Positions 1-23,719 of a stretch of 64,000 nucleotides of DNA are shown in pieces (position 1 is the first letter of the stretch; each line of letters starts with the position of its first letter). The DNA is from Chrysomallon squamiferum (taxonomy: Eukaryota > Mollusca > Gastropoda > Neomphalida > Peltospiridae), in NCBI GenBank assembly GCA_012295275.1, contig CM022673.1, positions 5,166,153 to 5,230,152 on the forward strand, in the 5' to 3' direction. The position numbers were made by a program, and so were the translations under genes. Below the pieces are notes generated by a model that saw only the letters and a list, made by a program, of their open reading frames with translations, was not told where the DNA came from and ran no database searches.

Positions 1-189
1 ATATTGGAACAAAAATGGTATTTGTTTTATATTTGTGAACAAGCAAATGTTTGTTTTGCAAGTTTCTAAATGGAAAGATTTTTAAGAAAGATCCTGAGAA
101 CGTAACACTATTAGATTTTCATGTGGTATGTAAGCCTACACCATCATTTTTTTAAATATTTTTTTATTATTATTATTGATATTTTCCAG

Positions 190-222
190 AGAGGCCAACA
201 AATGTCTCTTGACAGCTGTCAG
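190..222 (+). other. Candidate 5' UTR exon with upstream ATG
   Basis: A 33-nt segment is bounded by a good acceptor (TTTTCCAG) and a strong donor (CAG/GTAAGC). It contains an ATG at 202. Joined to 1841-1881 it reads a 19-codon ORF, MSLDSCQADITLSVTCKIN, that ends at the TAA at 1877-1879. That fits an untranslated leader with a uORF for the NRAMP gene. Without transcript data it could also belong to an upstream gene or be chance. Confidence 0.35.
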
Positions 223-1600
223 GTAAGCCACATGTGTTGGAAAACTGTTCTTTAGAATAGCCCTTTTCATGTCATTCACACTTTAGACTTTATCACTAAA
301 TTTGCTTTGCCCATGACTACAATTCCATACAGTTTTGCTAATTATTTTCTTACTCTTCTGAAATAATTTCTTTCCCTGTCATGAGAACCATTCACTGATT
401 TAAAACAAATAAACACACATTTAAAATTTTTAATTTGTTTATTTTTTAATATTTGGATTACATTTTCAGTAATTTTGAAATCTATATTTACTGCTGTTTT
501 GAAAGTTAATGTTACATTTAACAGATTTTAAATTTTATACAGTCAGTAAAAAAATAATAAAAAATAAATGAACAATAACAAAATTCCAGCCTTGTTACTT
601 AGTCTGTTTAAAATAAACAGAATCTCATTTCATAAATGTACACATAATTATCATATCACTAACAGCTCTCAGCGCAGAGCCGTGTAGAAACAAATAATTG
701 TATGTCACCTTAATTCAATCTATTGATGAACACAACAGATGGTGTCATTGTACTTGGAGTTTTCAAGGTTTTAGGACCAGCACTGTTTTGTGTCTCTTAC
801 AGCAACTTGTGTCACTTCATGACATAATTTTGATCTGTTCGTGTGGCAGTATTTTGTTCTGTCATCGTGACTTTAGGAGATTTCATTCACAATCACATGA
901 CAGCATCATGTTTCACAGTCGTGACTAGTGTTCTGTTGTCACAGTGTCACGTTTGGATCTATTTTCTACAGTTATTATACCTGTCAAGTACAAGTCATGA
1001 AAATTTTCTTTATTCAATAAAGCTTAGCCTTCACTCACTGAAGGGAAAAAGAAAAAAAATCCAGAGAAAAATCTTGCACATGCAGAAGTACTCTGATGTG
1101 GTTAATACATACTGGATAGATGTTTAAACTGGAATATAGTTTATATAATTATTTTGCATGTATATATGTATACAGGAATACATCTTCTTATGAGAATTTG
1201 TTTTAATTTGAACCAAATTTGTTGAATCCAGAATTTTGTTGTTTTGGAGATAAAATAAATAATTGGCTGGGGATTTGGGGCTGAAGAATCTATCAAGGTA
1301 TGGTTGCTATTCATTTAACAATAGTGAGGGGTGGAATGTTGAACTAAAGATAGACTGGTGACAGTATCAAATTCTGTCATGCAGATTTTATCTTTAATTT
1401 TTTTTTTCTTTTCTTTACTTACTATCAGTGCTCCATTATGATTAGTTTTTCATTGTGCAACTAATGAGTTAAACTATTCTTTATAGAGTTCAAAGATTAA
1501 TATTACAACAGACATCGTTTTTATTATTATAGTTGTTATTATATATATTTTTTTAAATATTGTTATTATTTTTAATTGTTATTTCTTATTAGTAATATTG

Positions 1601-1601
<1 letters not shown>

Positions 1602-1641
<40 letters not shown>
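1602..1641. repeat. (TTA)n microsatellite
   Basis: A perfect ATT/TTA run of about 40 bp in the 5' region of the NRAMP gene. Confidence 0.95.
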
Positions 1642-1684
1642 GACATCCATTAACAATATTACTTTTTTTATTAATCCTGGACTA

Positions 1685-1688
<4 letters not shown>

Positions 1689-1736
<48 letters not shown>
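1689..1736. repeat. (CT)n microsatellite
   Basis: A perfect CT run of about 48 bp, roughly 100 bp before the candidate 5' UTR exon at 1841. Confidence 0.95.
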
Positions 1737-1742
<6 letters not shown>

Positions 1743-1840
1743 TTTAATAGATAACTAACTTATTATTTCAAAATATTTTTAATATTAATTTATCACAATA
1801 GAAAATTGTTTTATTAGTGTTTAATCTTTCTTTTTTCTAG

Positions 1841-1881
1841 GCTGACATCACACTGTCAGTTACCTGCAAAATTAATTAAAG
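1841..1881 (+). other. Candidate second 5' UTR exon
   Basis: A 41-nt segment follows a pyrimidine-rich acceptor (CTTTCTTTTTTCTAG) and ends at AAAG/GTGAGA. It carries the stop of the short ORF begun in 190-222. It would splice to the acceptor at 3521-3525. This is inference from splice signals only. Confidence 0.35.
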
Positions 1882-3525
1882 GTGAGAAATCTTTTGAGAA
1901 CTGTTTAATTAGAAGGAAAGGTTGATCAAATTTACAAAATCCTGTTTATTTTTTTGGATAGAAATAGTGTATTGCCTGATTTAAAATAAAGTTATATTGC
2001 ATGAATATTCAATAGTTTAACATGTTTGGATTAGCATATCACACACAAATGAATTATATGAATATGGTAATTAGTTTTGTTTGATAAATATTCATAACTA
2101 GTACATTTTATTTTATTTTATTTTATGGTTTTAGTAAATTGGGAACAGTAAAGTTTAATAAAACAGCTAAATACTTGTGAAAATTTATTTCTTTGATTGG
2201 CAAGAAATCACTAAAGATGGCCATTTATTCAGAAAATATGTAAAGAAGATAAAATTTGGTACAAATTCTGCTTAATTAAGACTGAATTTTTTAAATGAAC
2301 GGTTTTTTAATTATTGTTTCGTGCTTTATTTTTTCTTGAAATAATTTGCATGTGTAGTATTAAAATTTTCATAAATGAAAACAACATTTACTTTCTCAAT
2401 TACAATGAAATAACTAGCCTGGTTAAATAATTAGCACATATTTCTTAAATAAAAATCATTTCATAAATGAAAGTCCTATTGCATAGTAAATTACTATTGT
2501 ATTTTCTTTTAATCCCTTTTTGAAGAAACAAAAAAAATAAAAAGGATAGAAAAAGTAAATATATCTGAATGTGTTTTTAACATTGTTTTTGCTGTCATTG
2601 TTATTGTTGCTTCTGAAATGGTTCATACAAATTTTTTATTATTATTATTTTTAATTATGTTTTCTTTCAAAGGATTCTTCAATTCAGGTTATGGTAATGG
2701 TCCAATTAATCCTTTTCTTAAAAATATTTAATTATTTATAACAGAAAAACTGAAGTATTCAACAATATAAAAACCTAAAGTTATTTAAACGTAAAATTAA
2801 ATTAATTAACAGAAGCATGAATATATATAATTAAAAAATTCATTTCAATAACAGTGGATAGTTAGAATAAAACAGCTGTATATCTAAATAAAACAGGAAA
2901 CATTAAGTGGCAAACTGGTGTTCAATTTAATCACTAACATATGGTGAACACAGTTTGATAGAGCTAATAATGAAAAAACTGATGGTATTTGTTCCTAGTT
3001 TATCACTCTTATTTTCATTTTTTAATGTTGTTTTGTAGGCTATTCTTTGTAATTAAATAGAATTCATTTCATTAATAACTTTCGTTGATACAATTTGCTG
3101 TTTTGAGTGGATATTTCCTAATTAAAAATAATTTATTGTACTAATAACTCATTTATATGTTTTGCTACAAGGACAGTATATTTTGTAATGAAATGGAGTT
3201 CATTTTATTAATAACATACTGTTATATATTAAATTAATAATGTTTTCTTTTTCTCTGCCTGTCTGCATGTAAACAAAACTGAATAAATCTGAAACTTAAT
3301 GGGTTTATTTGTAGGCATTATAATCTTTAATTAAACATGAATTAGTCCATTAACAGTAATATATTGTTATAAATTAATAGTTATTTTTCTCAGCTCTTGC
3401 ATGTAAAAACAAGCAAAACCTGAAAAATAAAAGTGAAACTGAATAAATATTATTGCTACTTATGTTGCTGTTGGAAATATATAGATATATAATATATATA
3501 TATATATATATTTTATTTTTTTCAG

Positions 3526-3579
3526 ATTATAAAAGAATGGATTAAGAACAGATAACTTTTTAAAAATCTTTTTACTAAG

Positions 3580-3604
<25 letters not shown>
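3526..3604 (+). CDS. NRAMP exon 1: 5' UTR tail plus first 8 codons
   Basis: The acceptor TTTTTTTCAG ends at 3525. Fifty-four nt of leader follow, then the ATG at 3580 (context AAGATGGC) and MATIEPDT plus one nt before GTATGT. The leader has an in-frame stop upstream, so this ATG is the natural start. Confidence 0.75.
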
Positions 3605-13899
<10,295 letters not shown>

Positions 13900-14645
13900 C
13901 CTTTGACCTGAGGCTTAACGAATGACCGGTCACTCCAGTGTAAATGGAATGTGATTTCAGCATTGTTTTTATCGCATTCATTTTTGAGTATCAGAGCTGA
14001 CGCAAAGATTTGTGTGATAAAGGACATTAGCCCAGTAGGTAACCTTTATTTCCTCATAACAGATGACCTCAGAATTGTGCATTATCAGTGACCTTTGAAA
14101 TGTAAAACAACATAACCAGGATGTTGCATGTACAGGATTGCATGAATAATTTATATATTTTATATAACAGATTACCACAATTTTGTTTTTGTACCCTTTG
14201 AAACTAACACTAATTTTAACATGTGGCTTTGACATTTAGTATAATATGACCTTGAAATTTGGTATAATGTGATCATGGTATTTGGTTTAGCAAGACTTTG
14301 ATGCTAAAATAACATATGAGAACAGATCAGTCTAATACTTTTTTTGTAAAACAGATAATCCTTTGTCCAGAGGTTTACAGATGACCATTTTTTTTTTTTT
14401 TTTTTTTTTTTATTAACAAATTATCTCTAGCTTTGTTCACAGCAGAAACCACATTCCAGGAAAAATTGTCTGTCTCTCTGTCATTAGTTATTAAAATGTA
14501 AATGTTGTTAAACAAATAACCTAATATTCCCTTTTAATTAAGTAGGACCTTAAACTGTGCTGATAATACTTACAATATGATGCCACATTAAAAAATGGAA
14601 ACTGATAAACTCTGTGCATTTCAGTACATTATACTTTATTGTTAG

Positions 14646-14677
<32 letters not shown>

Positions 14678-15328
14678 CTGGTTTAAAATATTATTTAGAA
14701 GTAAAGTGAATGTATTTAGCTCTCTGTTTGTATCATCACAGTATATCTAAGTAACATATATTTAAATAACATAAATTATTTTACCAGTGCAAACAAAGGT
14801 TAAAAACAATGTTTTGAAAGTAGCCTTTTGCAACAATCACATAGACGTTCCTTAATATAATCAGTGACTAAATTAAATGAAAAAAAATACAAATTAGATG
14901 AGAACAAAATGGATGACAATTGGATGATATATATCTTATTTGCATAAAATATTTTTAAAAACTAATCCTATCTCTAATGAGATAAAAAAAAGTTGTTTTT
15001 GTTTTATTAATTATACTGTATTAGATATGATTTATCATTAAAGAATGTCTGTCACATCACCATTTCAGTTTTATTAGTGTAACAAGTATTTTTATTTACA
15101 CTGGTTACTTTTTATGTATTTATTTTATTTTATTGTTATTGTTGATATTTTATTTACATATTTAGCATTCAAAACTTTTTAAATTCAACAATTTTTATAT
15201 AAAGAAATTTAGAATTGTTTTTTTATGAAAAAGTTTGACTTTAAATGTTTAATCTCAGCATTAGTTACCATAAGGATGAACATTTAAATTTGGTAGTTAA
15301 AAATTAGCTCATAATAAATTTTCTTCAA
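13900..15328 (+). other. NRAMP 3' UTR and AT-rich flank
   Basis: No gene is seen. The first 400-500 nt have more balanced composition and several TGACC words, consistent with 3' UTR. Poly-T runs lie at 14389-14412 and 14650-14677. CAGTGN words were inspected and none has the paired stem of an iron-responsive element. Confidence 0.5.
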
Positions 15329-15660
15329 TAATAATAATAATAATAATAATGTTATGGCAAATTCTGTTCAAATTTTGTTATGGTTGTAATTCAAACTTTA
15401 TTATGATTGTTGATGAAAGTGTATTATTATTGAAGTAAGAATAATAATAATAATAATAATGTTATGGCAAATTCTGTTCAAATTTTGTTATGGTTGTAAT
15501 TCAAATTTTATTATGGTTGTTGATGAAAGTGTATTATTATTGTAGTAATAATAATAATAATAATACTGTTACAGCATATTCTGCCCAAACTGTCTTACAG
15601 TTGTAATTCAAACTTTATTATGGTTATTATTGAAACTGTATTATGATTGTAAAGACTCTT
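15329..15660. repeat. Triplicated block of about 110 bp
   Basis: Three copies of an (AAT)n run followed by GTTATGGCAAATTCTGTTCA and a TTATGGTTGTAATTCAAACT segment. Equivalent points lie at 15351, 15461 and 15568. The third copy is the most diverged. Confidence 0.85.
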
Positions 15661-16468
15661 GCCTGGTTTATTACTATTTTGGATTAAAGATATTCATTAT
15701 CTGTTTCATTTCTAAATCTATACATTAGATTATTACAATGTGCTTGATGACTTATTGATTATCATCAAACCTCAAGCTGCTATTTATAAAATATTTTTGA
15801 TAGAATTTATTTTTAATATGACATTTAAAGCAAACAGTAATTAATATAACACCAGTTAATAATATATAAATAAATTAATAACAATGGCAATATTATTACT
15901 ACTACTTACAATAATAACATTTTATTTTTTTATTATTATTATTATTATTATTTATAGATGAAATTGTATTTTAAACAAATTAATTTTTACATAATTATAA
16001 CCTAAATATATTTTTTACATGTTTTTAATTGTCATGAACAAATTTTTTATTTGTTATTCATTATTATGATAAATGTGAACATTTAAAAAAATTTCTTATT
16101 GTATTAAAAGTTTAGAAAATTTGTTACTGTTTTCACCACATGAGAACATTTTTACACCTAAGCATTTTACTAAATTTGTGGTAAAAACATTTTTTAACAA
16201 AGTATATATTTATAAATATTTTGTGTAGTTTTTACATATTAAGATGTTTACTGAAATGTTTTGGGTTGCATTTATTTATTACAAACTTAATATACTACTA
16301 ATAATCAATCATTATAAATGCTTTATTTAATTTTTCTAGTCATTAACATAAATTAATTTTTTATATGGATCGTTAAATAATAGTTTAGAAGAATAATTGT
16401 TACTTTTTTATTGAACAAAAATTTTCATGAGTAAACATACAAATATATATGATCTTTTATACATACAC

Positions 16469-16499
<31 letters not shown>

Positions 16500-19400
16500 C
16501 ATGCTGAAATTATTCTATTCTAATAATTTTGGTTTTAGTACATATAAATAAAAGATGGCCCTTTTATTTTATTATTTTTTTTTATTGTTATTTATTTTCT
16601 TTTTTTTTAACTCTTTGAAGCCAGATCTGTCAGCTTGTTTATTATTAAATATGTTATCAAATCCATTGAAAACCATAGTTACCACTTACAACTAGATAGT
16701 TATTATCATTATTCCTTTTTTTTTTTATGTTCATCAATTGCTAAAGGCATGGATATTTTATATAAAAGTCTTAATTCAGAAGCCTAGTATTTAAGCAGTT
16801 AAATTTATTGGCATAGAACATTCTCAAAGATAAGTTCCATAAACATTTAACAAGGAACAAATTTATACATATTTAGAATGTACCTTTTATATGTGTATGT
16901 ATATATATTTTTGTTTAATCAAGGAATTTCTTTTTAAAAAATAAATAAAAAAGAACTAATTGAATGCAAATAAAGTGTATTTTTATCATTATCCAAGAAT
17001 GCTTTTTGTTAAAAAGACACTGTTTTAATTTAAAATATGTTTCTATTTTCCAAAGTTTTATATATATATTTTACTGACCATTAGAAAACACTTTATTTAA
17101 AATTTAAAAATATTTTATATAAAATGAGATAGATCAGATCTTTTACTTTATTATTATTTTAAAAGATATGATTTAGGTAATTTAAATAGCATACTCTAAT
17201 AAAGTGTTTATAAATATTTGATCATTGTCTGAAATGAGATTACTGAGAATAGGATGTACATCTCTGTATTTGTAAATAAAATAATCATGTTTTTAAAATA
17301 ATTTTTTAGTTCATATTTCTAGTAGTTTACTAAAAAAATTTAGAGTTTTGTTTTTTATCTTTAAGTGTATTTTATTTCTTTGATGTTCTTATGAAATTAT
17401 TTAAATTAAACATGTTAAATTTTAATTAAGAATTGATGTTTGTGTTTGAAATTTATTTTATACTAATTAATTTTCATTATATATCTCTAATTTTAACCTA
17501 ATCTATTTTAGCCATCAGCAGTTTTTAAAGACTCAAAAAACAGAATTTTAAATTGTGATAAAATTTACACCACATTTATTTATATTGTAAATGTATTATT
17601 ATGAATAATGTTTGTGAATTTACTTCCTTTGAATTAATGTAATAGATCTTAATGAATGTAATATGTATGAACACTGTTACATATCTTTGCTTTTAAGATG
17701 TATAAACCGTTTTATATATTTCATTTTTCTTGATGTGTGAACAATGATTAAACTTTAAGAACACCTTATTTTTATATTATTTTTTATTGATACTGTAATA
17801 ATAAATACAATACTACTAATAAAATGAGTACTGAAATTAAAATTGTAAAAACATTTATTTTCTTGGTACATATGTTTTAATTCCTATTTTGTGGTCATTT
17901 TAGATAATTTAATGCTTTTTTAAATCTTGGTGGTTGGATTTAATTTGCATGTAAATTTTATGATTTCATGAATAAAAATACGCATTTATAACGTTTGTTG
18001 ATTTTATATGTGGATTATATACAACTTTCTTTCCTTATTTTTTTATTTTATAAAAATGTTATATTAATATTATTATTTTTATTTAGTTTTTTCTTTGTTT
18101 AATTTAATTTAATGTTATGTGACAATGATAAAAATATTTAATGGCACAAAATGAAATACATTCTGCTGATAAATATTTTCAACAATGAAAGCATTAGCAT
18201 TAATTCAGCCATATTTCTAATAATAACATGACCACCATTAATTCAGTCTTTTTATTTTTGTTCTGACCTTTACCATTCATCCTGGGGAAAATTGCAAAGG
18301 ATTTGAAACTAGGACCCAGCCAATAATTGCAGACACACCAGGGAATAGGTAGATCCTCATAAAATAGTTATTAGACATTGTTAGTTGTATATGAACAGTA
18401 AACCAGAAAAAAAGGATTCCCTAGTGAATTCAAGATGGCAGACGTAAAATTCTTTTATAATGCCTGATGCAAATTCCGAAACGATTCTTCCTCATCATAA
18501 ATTGTCAGATACCAGTAATGTAGAGAATCTGTTATTACTTTGTTTAGAGAAGTACTGACAAAGATTGTACTATTAAGACCTTGACAATACTAGATTTGTT
18601 GATGTTTATTGGTATGATTTGTGTTGAGCATTAGCACCAGAAATAGAAATTAGGAGTGAAGCTCAGGGACATTTTTGATCTTGATGAATTTTATAAAGTG
18701 AAATGTATCAACATCTGCATTACATGGATAAACAGAGAAAACAGAGAAAGTTGTGGTAGAAGGGGTTACAGTGTGATCTGAGGCATCATATTTTCTCATC
18801 AGTTCTCTCACATCAGGATATTTCCTCTTCCAACCAGCGTCTCTGTTTATCAAAAACTGATACGTCCTTTCCTGTCTGTGGGAAGATGTGCATAGAAAGT
18901 TCACTTGCTGCTAACTGATAGTAACAGCTGTATGGAAGTCAGAAACAACTGATTTTATTTAACACTCACACAAAAAAATTTTAAAAAAAACAAAAAACTT
19001 TGCTATTACAAATAACTTTTAATTATTTGTTCATGTCATCCATGATTCATTTATTTCTAAGACTGTTTTACAAAAAACAATATTATATATTTGTTTCATC
19101 AAAGAAAAAGTGGATACGTAAAATCCATTGTTAATCAATAAGAATATATTCTATTGTGGGTTTCTTTACTGCTTCATTACAAATATAATCTACAACATCA
19201 AATATTTGTTTGTCCTTTTACAAATACATATGTACATACATACTGTTTCATAATAATCTTTCTGATTAATCCCTATTTTTATATTTTTATATATTGTTTT
19301 TGATATTACTAATCTTCATTCAAGCATTCACTAATACACAGACATGCATACATGAACTTTAAAAACTGTGACTAAACCTTAACTTAATTTCTTAACAGAT

Positions 19401-20570
19401 GTTTAGAAATGAATTCACTTGTAATATATGAAAACCACTATAACCATTAAGAGTAACATAAAATTGGTTGTTTATTTAATTTACAAGTTTTACTCAAATA
19501 AAATCATTTTCTCCTCTGATTAATAATGTCTGCAGAATTTAGTTTAGTTAAATAACAGAAGAAAACTATATTGTATTAATATTGGATTTTGAAAAGATAG
19601 AAATTAATGCAGAAAAATACATTATGAACTGCATTATGAAGTTTATTTATATACAGTGTGTGTATGTATTGTATATAACTGAATTCAATAAAAACATAAA
19701 AAAAAGAAATGCCCCCTCATTCCAAAAAATAATTTAAAATAATGATAATAATAATAATAATAAAATGATAACAAAGAAATTAAAGTTATTAAAAAAATAA
19801 TAATAAAAAAAAATGATCTTCAATATAAAATTAAATCCTACAGAATAATTCACTTACCTTTCAAATTTCCTAGATTTAAGATTACTAATTTGGGACTTGA
19901 ATATTATGAACTGAAAGTAATGCTTAATTATCTCAAACTCAATGTCAGACAGTGTACATCAGATTAAGCCACTCCTATCAATTAACTAGAAATTTTATCT
20001 TTAATACAGACAGAAATAATTTAAAAACGAGTCTTCGATACACAAATAGTGGATTGTTGCCAAAAATAATTGTTGAATGAAACCCACCCAGTCACTTCCT
20101 GCCAATTAGTGGCCCCACAACATATAAAAAGATATTTTTTATGTTTTAATTAATCTCTTTTACAAAGTTTATTGTTGAACACTGGTTAGATGGGGGGGAA
20201 ATGGGCAGGAGGGGTAAAGAAAGAGCATAGTTAAAAAAGCAGTCTTGAAGATTGGTGTGTACTTTTAAGTTGTTTAAAAATGCATTTATACAAAACACAC
20301 ACGCACACGCACACAAATACACATTGGTACACACATATGTAGTGAAAAAGAATAACTAGAAAGTTTGAAAGGTACATTTTTGTCCCACTGTGTTTAATAT
20401 TACACCAGTATAAATATTACAGACAATTAGAATAAGCTGAATTTTGAAAGACATTCAGATTTCCAGTGTTACTAACATAAGATTACAATGAATAATTAGC
20501 AATTCAGTGCATTTGAGCATCATAAAAGATATGGCATGAAATTGAATATATCTAAAGTTGCAAACAGAAT
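15661..20570. other. AT-rich intergenic stretch
   Basis: No gene is recognised apart from the orphan ORF at 18650-18904. Contents are TA runs (about 16474-16499), ATA/TTA runs, A/T homopolymers and scattered AATAAA words. A less AT-rich patch spans about 18270-18950. Confidence 0.6.
18650..18904 (-). other. Orphan 84-codon ORF, unrecognised
   Basis: An island less AT-rich than its surroundings. A possible acceptor (ATCTTCCCACAG) on the minus strand is followed by an open frame with QERTYQFLINRDAGWKRKYP and DVRELMRKYDASDHTV, ending in PELHS and a stop. The composition looks more coding-like than the low-complexity ORFs nearby. I do not recognise the family. It could be a terminal exon, a transposon remnant or chance. 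Confidence 0.25.
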
Positions 20571-20574
20571 AACT

Positions 20575-21060
20575 TGAAAGAAGTTCAGTGCATCATTAAA
20601 ATAATACTACAAAATGAAGGAGATTGGAAGCTCAACAGGTATATGTCAGTGCATCATTAAAATAATACTACAAAATGAAGGAGATTAAAAGTTCAACAGG
20701 TATATGTCAGTGCAGCTGTATTAATATTACAGTGAAACAGAATCACTTGAAAGAAGTTCAGTGTATTATTAATACCATATTACAGAATGAAGAGGGTGAG
20801 AAATATAATGTTATAATATGTCAGTGTTTCTATATTAATATTACAGTGAAACAATCACTTGAAAGAAGATTAGTGTATTGCTAAAATGATACAAGAGAAA
20901 GGAGGAGATTAGAAATGTCACACGAAACTGGACTGGTGTGTATATCAATACATCAGTATTAATATTACACTGAAACAATCAGCTGAAAGAAGTTCAGTGA
21001 TCACTGAAACAATGCTAAAGAATGAAGGAGAAATTTGGCATGAAGTTGAGCGAGTACATG
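20575..21060. repeat. Degenerate tandem array, 60-bp and longer units
   Basis: Two nearly identical 60-bp units start at about 20587 and 20647 (CAGTGCATCATTAAAATAAT). Diverged units built on ATTAATATTACAGTGAAACA and CACTTGAAAGAAGTTCAGTG follow to about 21060. Confidence 0.85.
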
Positions 21061-22463
21061 TCGGTGTGTGAATATTGCACTGGAAAGGGGAATCTGAGTT
21101 AAGCTAGGTGCTGGCAAGAGAAAGCTAGTAAATGAAGATGAATGATAAGACTGATGACTGGTGTAAACTCTGGTTTATGTAAGCCACCAGCAGAGATCAA
21201 AGATCTGAGAGAAGTTTGACAAATCCACTTAACCCATGATTGATAAATCACGATCAGATCAAAGTAGGATAAGAGAGATGGAAGTTTGATTTCTGTTGAT
21301 GGCTGCTGTTGAATGGAATATTCTGAAAAAGCAGTGAGGTTACTGTTTCAACAAGATTATTTGACTTTTATATATATATACATATGTATGTATGCATACA
21401 CATCCTCCCACATATATTTTTTTTTTTTTCCTTCTGCATATTGTTTGTGTCATGTTTCCCCCTCTGTTTCTTTTAAAATGTTTTTCCCAATATTTTTTTG
21501 ACTTTTTTTTTTTTTCCCTCAGCTTTTGGAATATTGTGTCTTGTCAAACTTTTTTAAACCCTTCCTTTTCAGGAACATTATTTTAAAGTTATTTTATTTA
21601 TTATAGTGATTTTTTTTATTATTACTTTTTTATAATTCTTCAGTATCAAGATATTATATCTGGCAGATTAGTCATGTGCTCTTTAAAAATATTTTTCTTG
21701 AAAGGTTTTTACTTCCAAGTTATAGACTGTTATTTCTGGCATCATTTCTCTCAAGACTCAGAGAAATTATTTTTGGCTTCAGATTTTAAAACATTATTTC
21801 TTGAAAGCTTTTTCCCTTCATTTTCATGGCTGTTACTTGTACAATATATTACAGTTAGTTTAGTTTTTAAGTACCAAGATATAAAAAAATATAATAAAAT
21901 AAATAATAGTAATGATTAAAAAAATAATATGACAAATAATAAGAAAAAAATTCCACAGACAAAAATATTCCATTATTTAGAAATGCAGTAAAAGAAGAAT
22001 TAAAACCCAGAATGAAAATCAAAATTTGTCTGGCTAAAACAGATATGGCAATTTTCCATACCAGCATCAGTGTCCATTTCACCTTGACCTTCTCAAACTC
22101 TGCTGAAAAAGTGACCAAATGATATTTCTAGAAATTCAGAATTAATTAAAAATCACACTTGAAGATGTTATAAGTGACCCTTGGTCTCAAGTGGCTGAAA
22201 TGAATCTTGACCAGCACATGACAGAAATTCGATTACTTGACAGCACAGACTGGTCATCATCCTAAACTGGACATCTCTCTCTGACTGTCTGTGGGTTGTC
22301 TATCTCTCACTCAGTAATGTAACAAACAAAACACAAAACCTCATCAGCTCAATAAAACAGTTTATTTAATTTTGTTATTATTTTAAACATTTTTTTTTTT
22401 TTTTTTTGTAGAAGAGGAATAAATGAAAAATGGGGAACAATATAAAATAAACGAACAAATAAA

Positions 22464-22541
22464 AATAATAATAACAATAACAATAAATAATAATAATAAT
22501 AATAATAATAATTATACTTAATAATAATAATCATAATAATC

Positions 22542-22578
<37 letters not shown>

Positions 22579-22600
22579 TAATAATAGTAATAATATTAAC
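22464..22600. repeat. (AAT)n-rich tract
   Basis: Interrupted AAT repeats with CAAT and CATAAT variants. The ORFs here are low-complexity artefacts. Confidence 0.9.
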
Positions 22601-23719
22601 TGTAAAAATAAATGTAATTTACAATACAAACTAAATTAACAATTTTCTAATTATAAAAACTGATATAATAATTTTCTAATTATAAAAAAAAATTAAACAA
22701 GGGGATTACCAAAACACTTTTAAATAAAGTTAAAGATACCCATATTTTCTTAGTCAAAAAACAACAAAATAATGCAAACAAAATATCTACAATATTGATC
22801 ATTTCCTTCAATATTAATTAATCTTTAAACAAAACGCAAGGCCACAGAGTAAAATATAATTCATCAATGTATTGATAGTGGTCTAACTTTCCCATGAGAA
22901 ACGTAACACTAACAAAACAATACTTGATTATAAAAGTTAAACCGCTGTTTGCATTTACTGCATAATTCACAGAACTACATAATGATTAAAAAGGCCATTT
23001 ATCATGGAAAAATATAATAAAAAACAAATATTATTATTATTATTAATTTTTTTTTTAAAACATTGGAAAATTAAAATTTTTAAATTATAAAAAAAAAAGA
23101 ATGTGAATTGTTTTCACAACAATATAGGTGTTTAATTACACACATATACACACATATATGTGTACATGTGTGTGTGTGTATACATATGTATGTATGTTTG
23201 TATATATATATATATATGTATTTTAGGATTTGAAAATTAAATGATAATAATAAGAAAAATATTAATTTAAAAAATCTTCTAATTTTGAACTAATCAAGAA
23301 GTGACAATAATGAACCACACTGAATCACTCCACAGTTTAACAAACTCGTTACTAAATACTTCAAAAATCTTTTATCTTTTATACATCAGTTTAAAATTCA
23401 AAGTCAGTGTGTGACTGAATACTTCACACTAGACAGACACCACTGAAAATTCACTGGCTAAATTAATCTATATATACTTGTGATGAATGACAAACATTTA
23501 TATAAAAGGTCTGCAGAATGTCAAACATTGTAGAGTTCAACAGTAAATAGACTGGGAGACAATGGTTTATTCTATCTTTCATAAAGAGACTGATCTTCTA
23601 ACTGGAGAAAATTGTGTGAAAAATTACCTGAATATATCATTAAGACTGACAATAAAGCTTAATATTTGCTAGATTAGTGATAATTGTATCTAGGTAGAAT
23701 CAAGCTGTTAAATGGCTCA

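Noticed and set aside
698-1127. 76- and 94-codon ORFs upstream of NRAMP
   Set aside because: Overlapping frames without homology or convincing splice signals, in sequence expected to be leader intron.
13936-13941. Iron-responsive element (CAGTGT) in the NRAMP 3' UTR
   Set aside because: The five bases on each side of this CAGTGN word do not pair; the same holds for the other CAGTGN words inspected in the 3' flank. A covariance search would be decisive.
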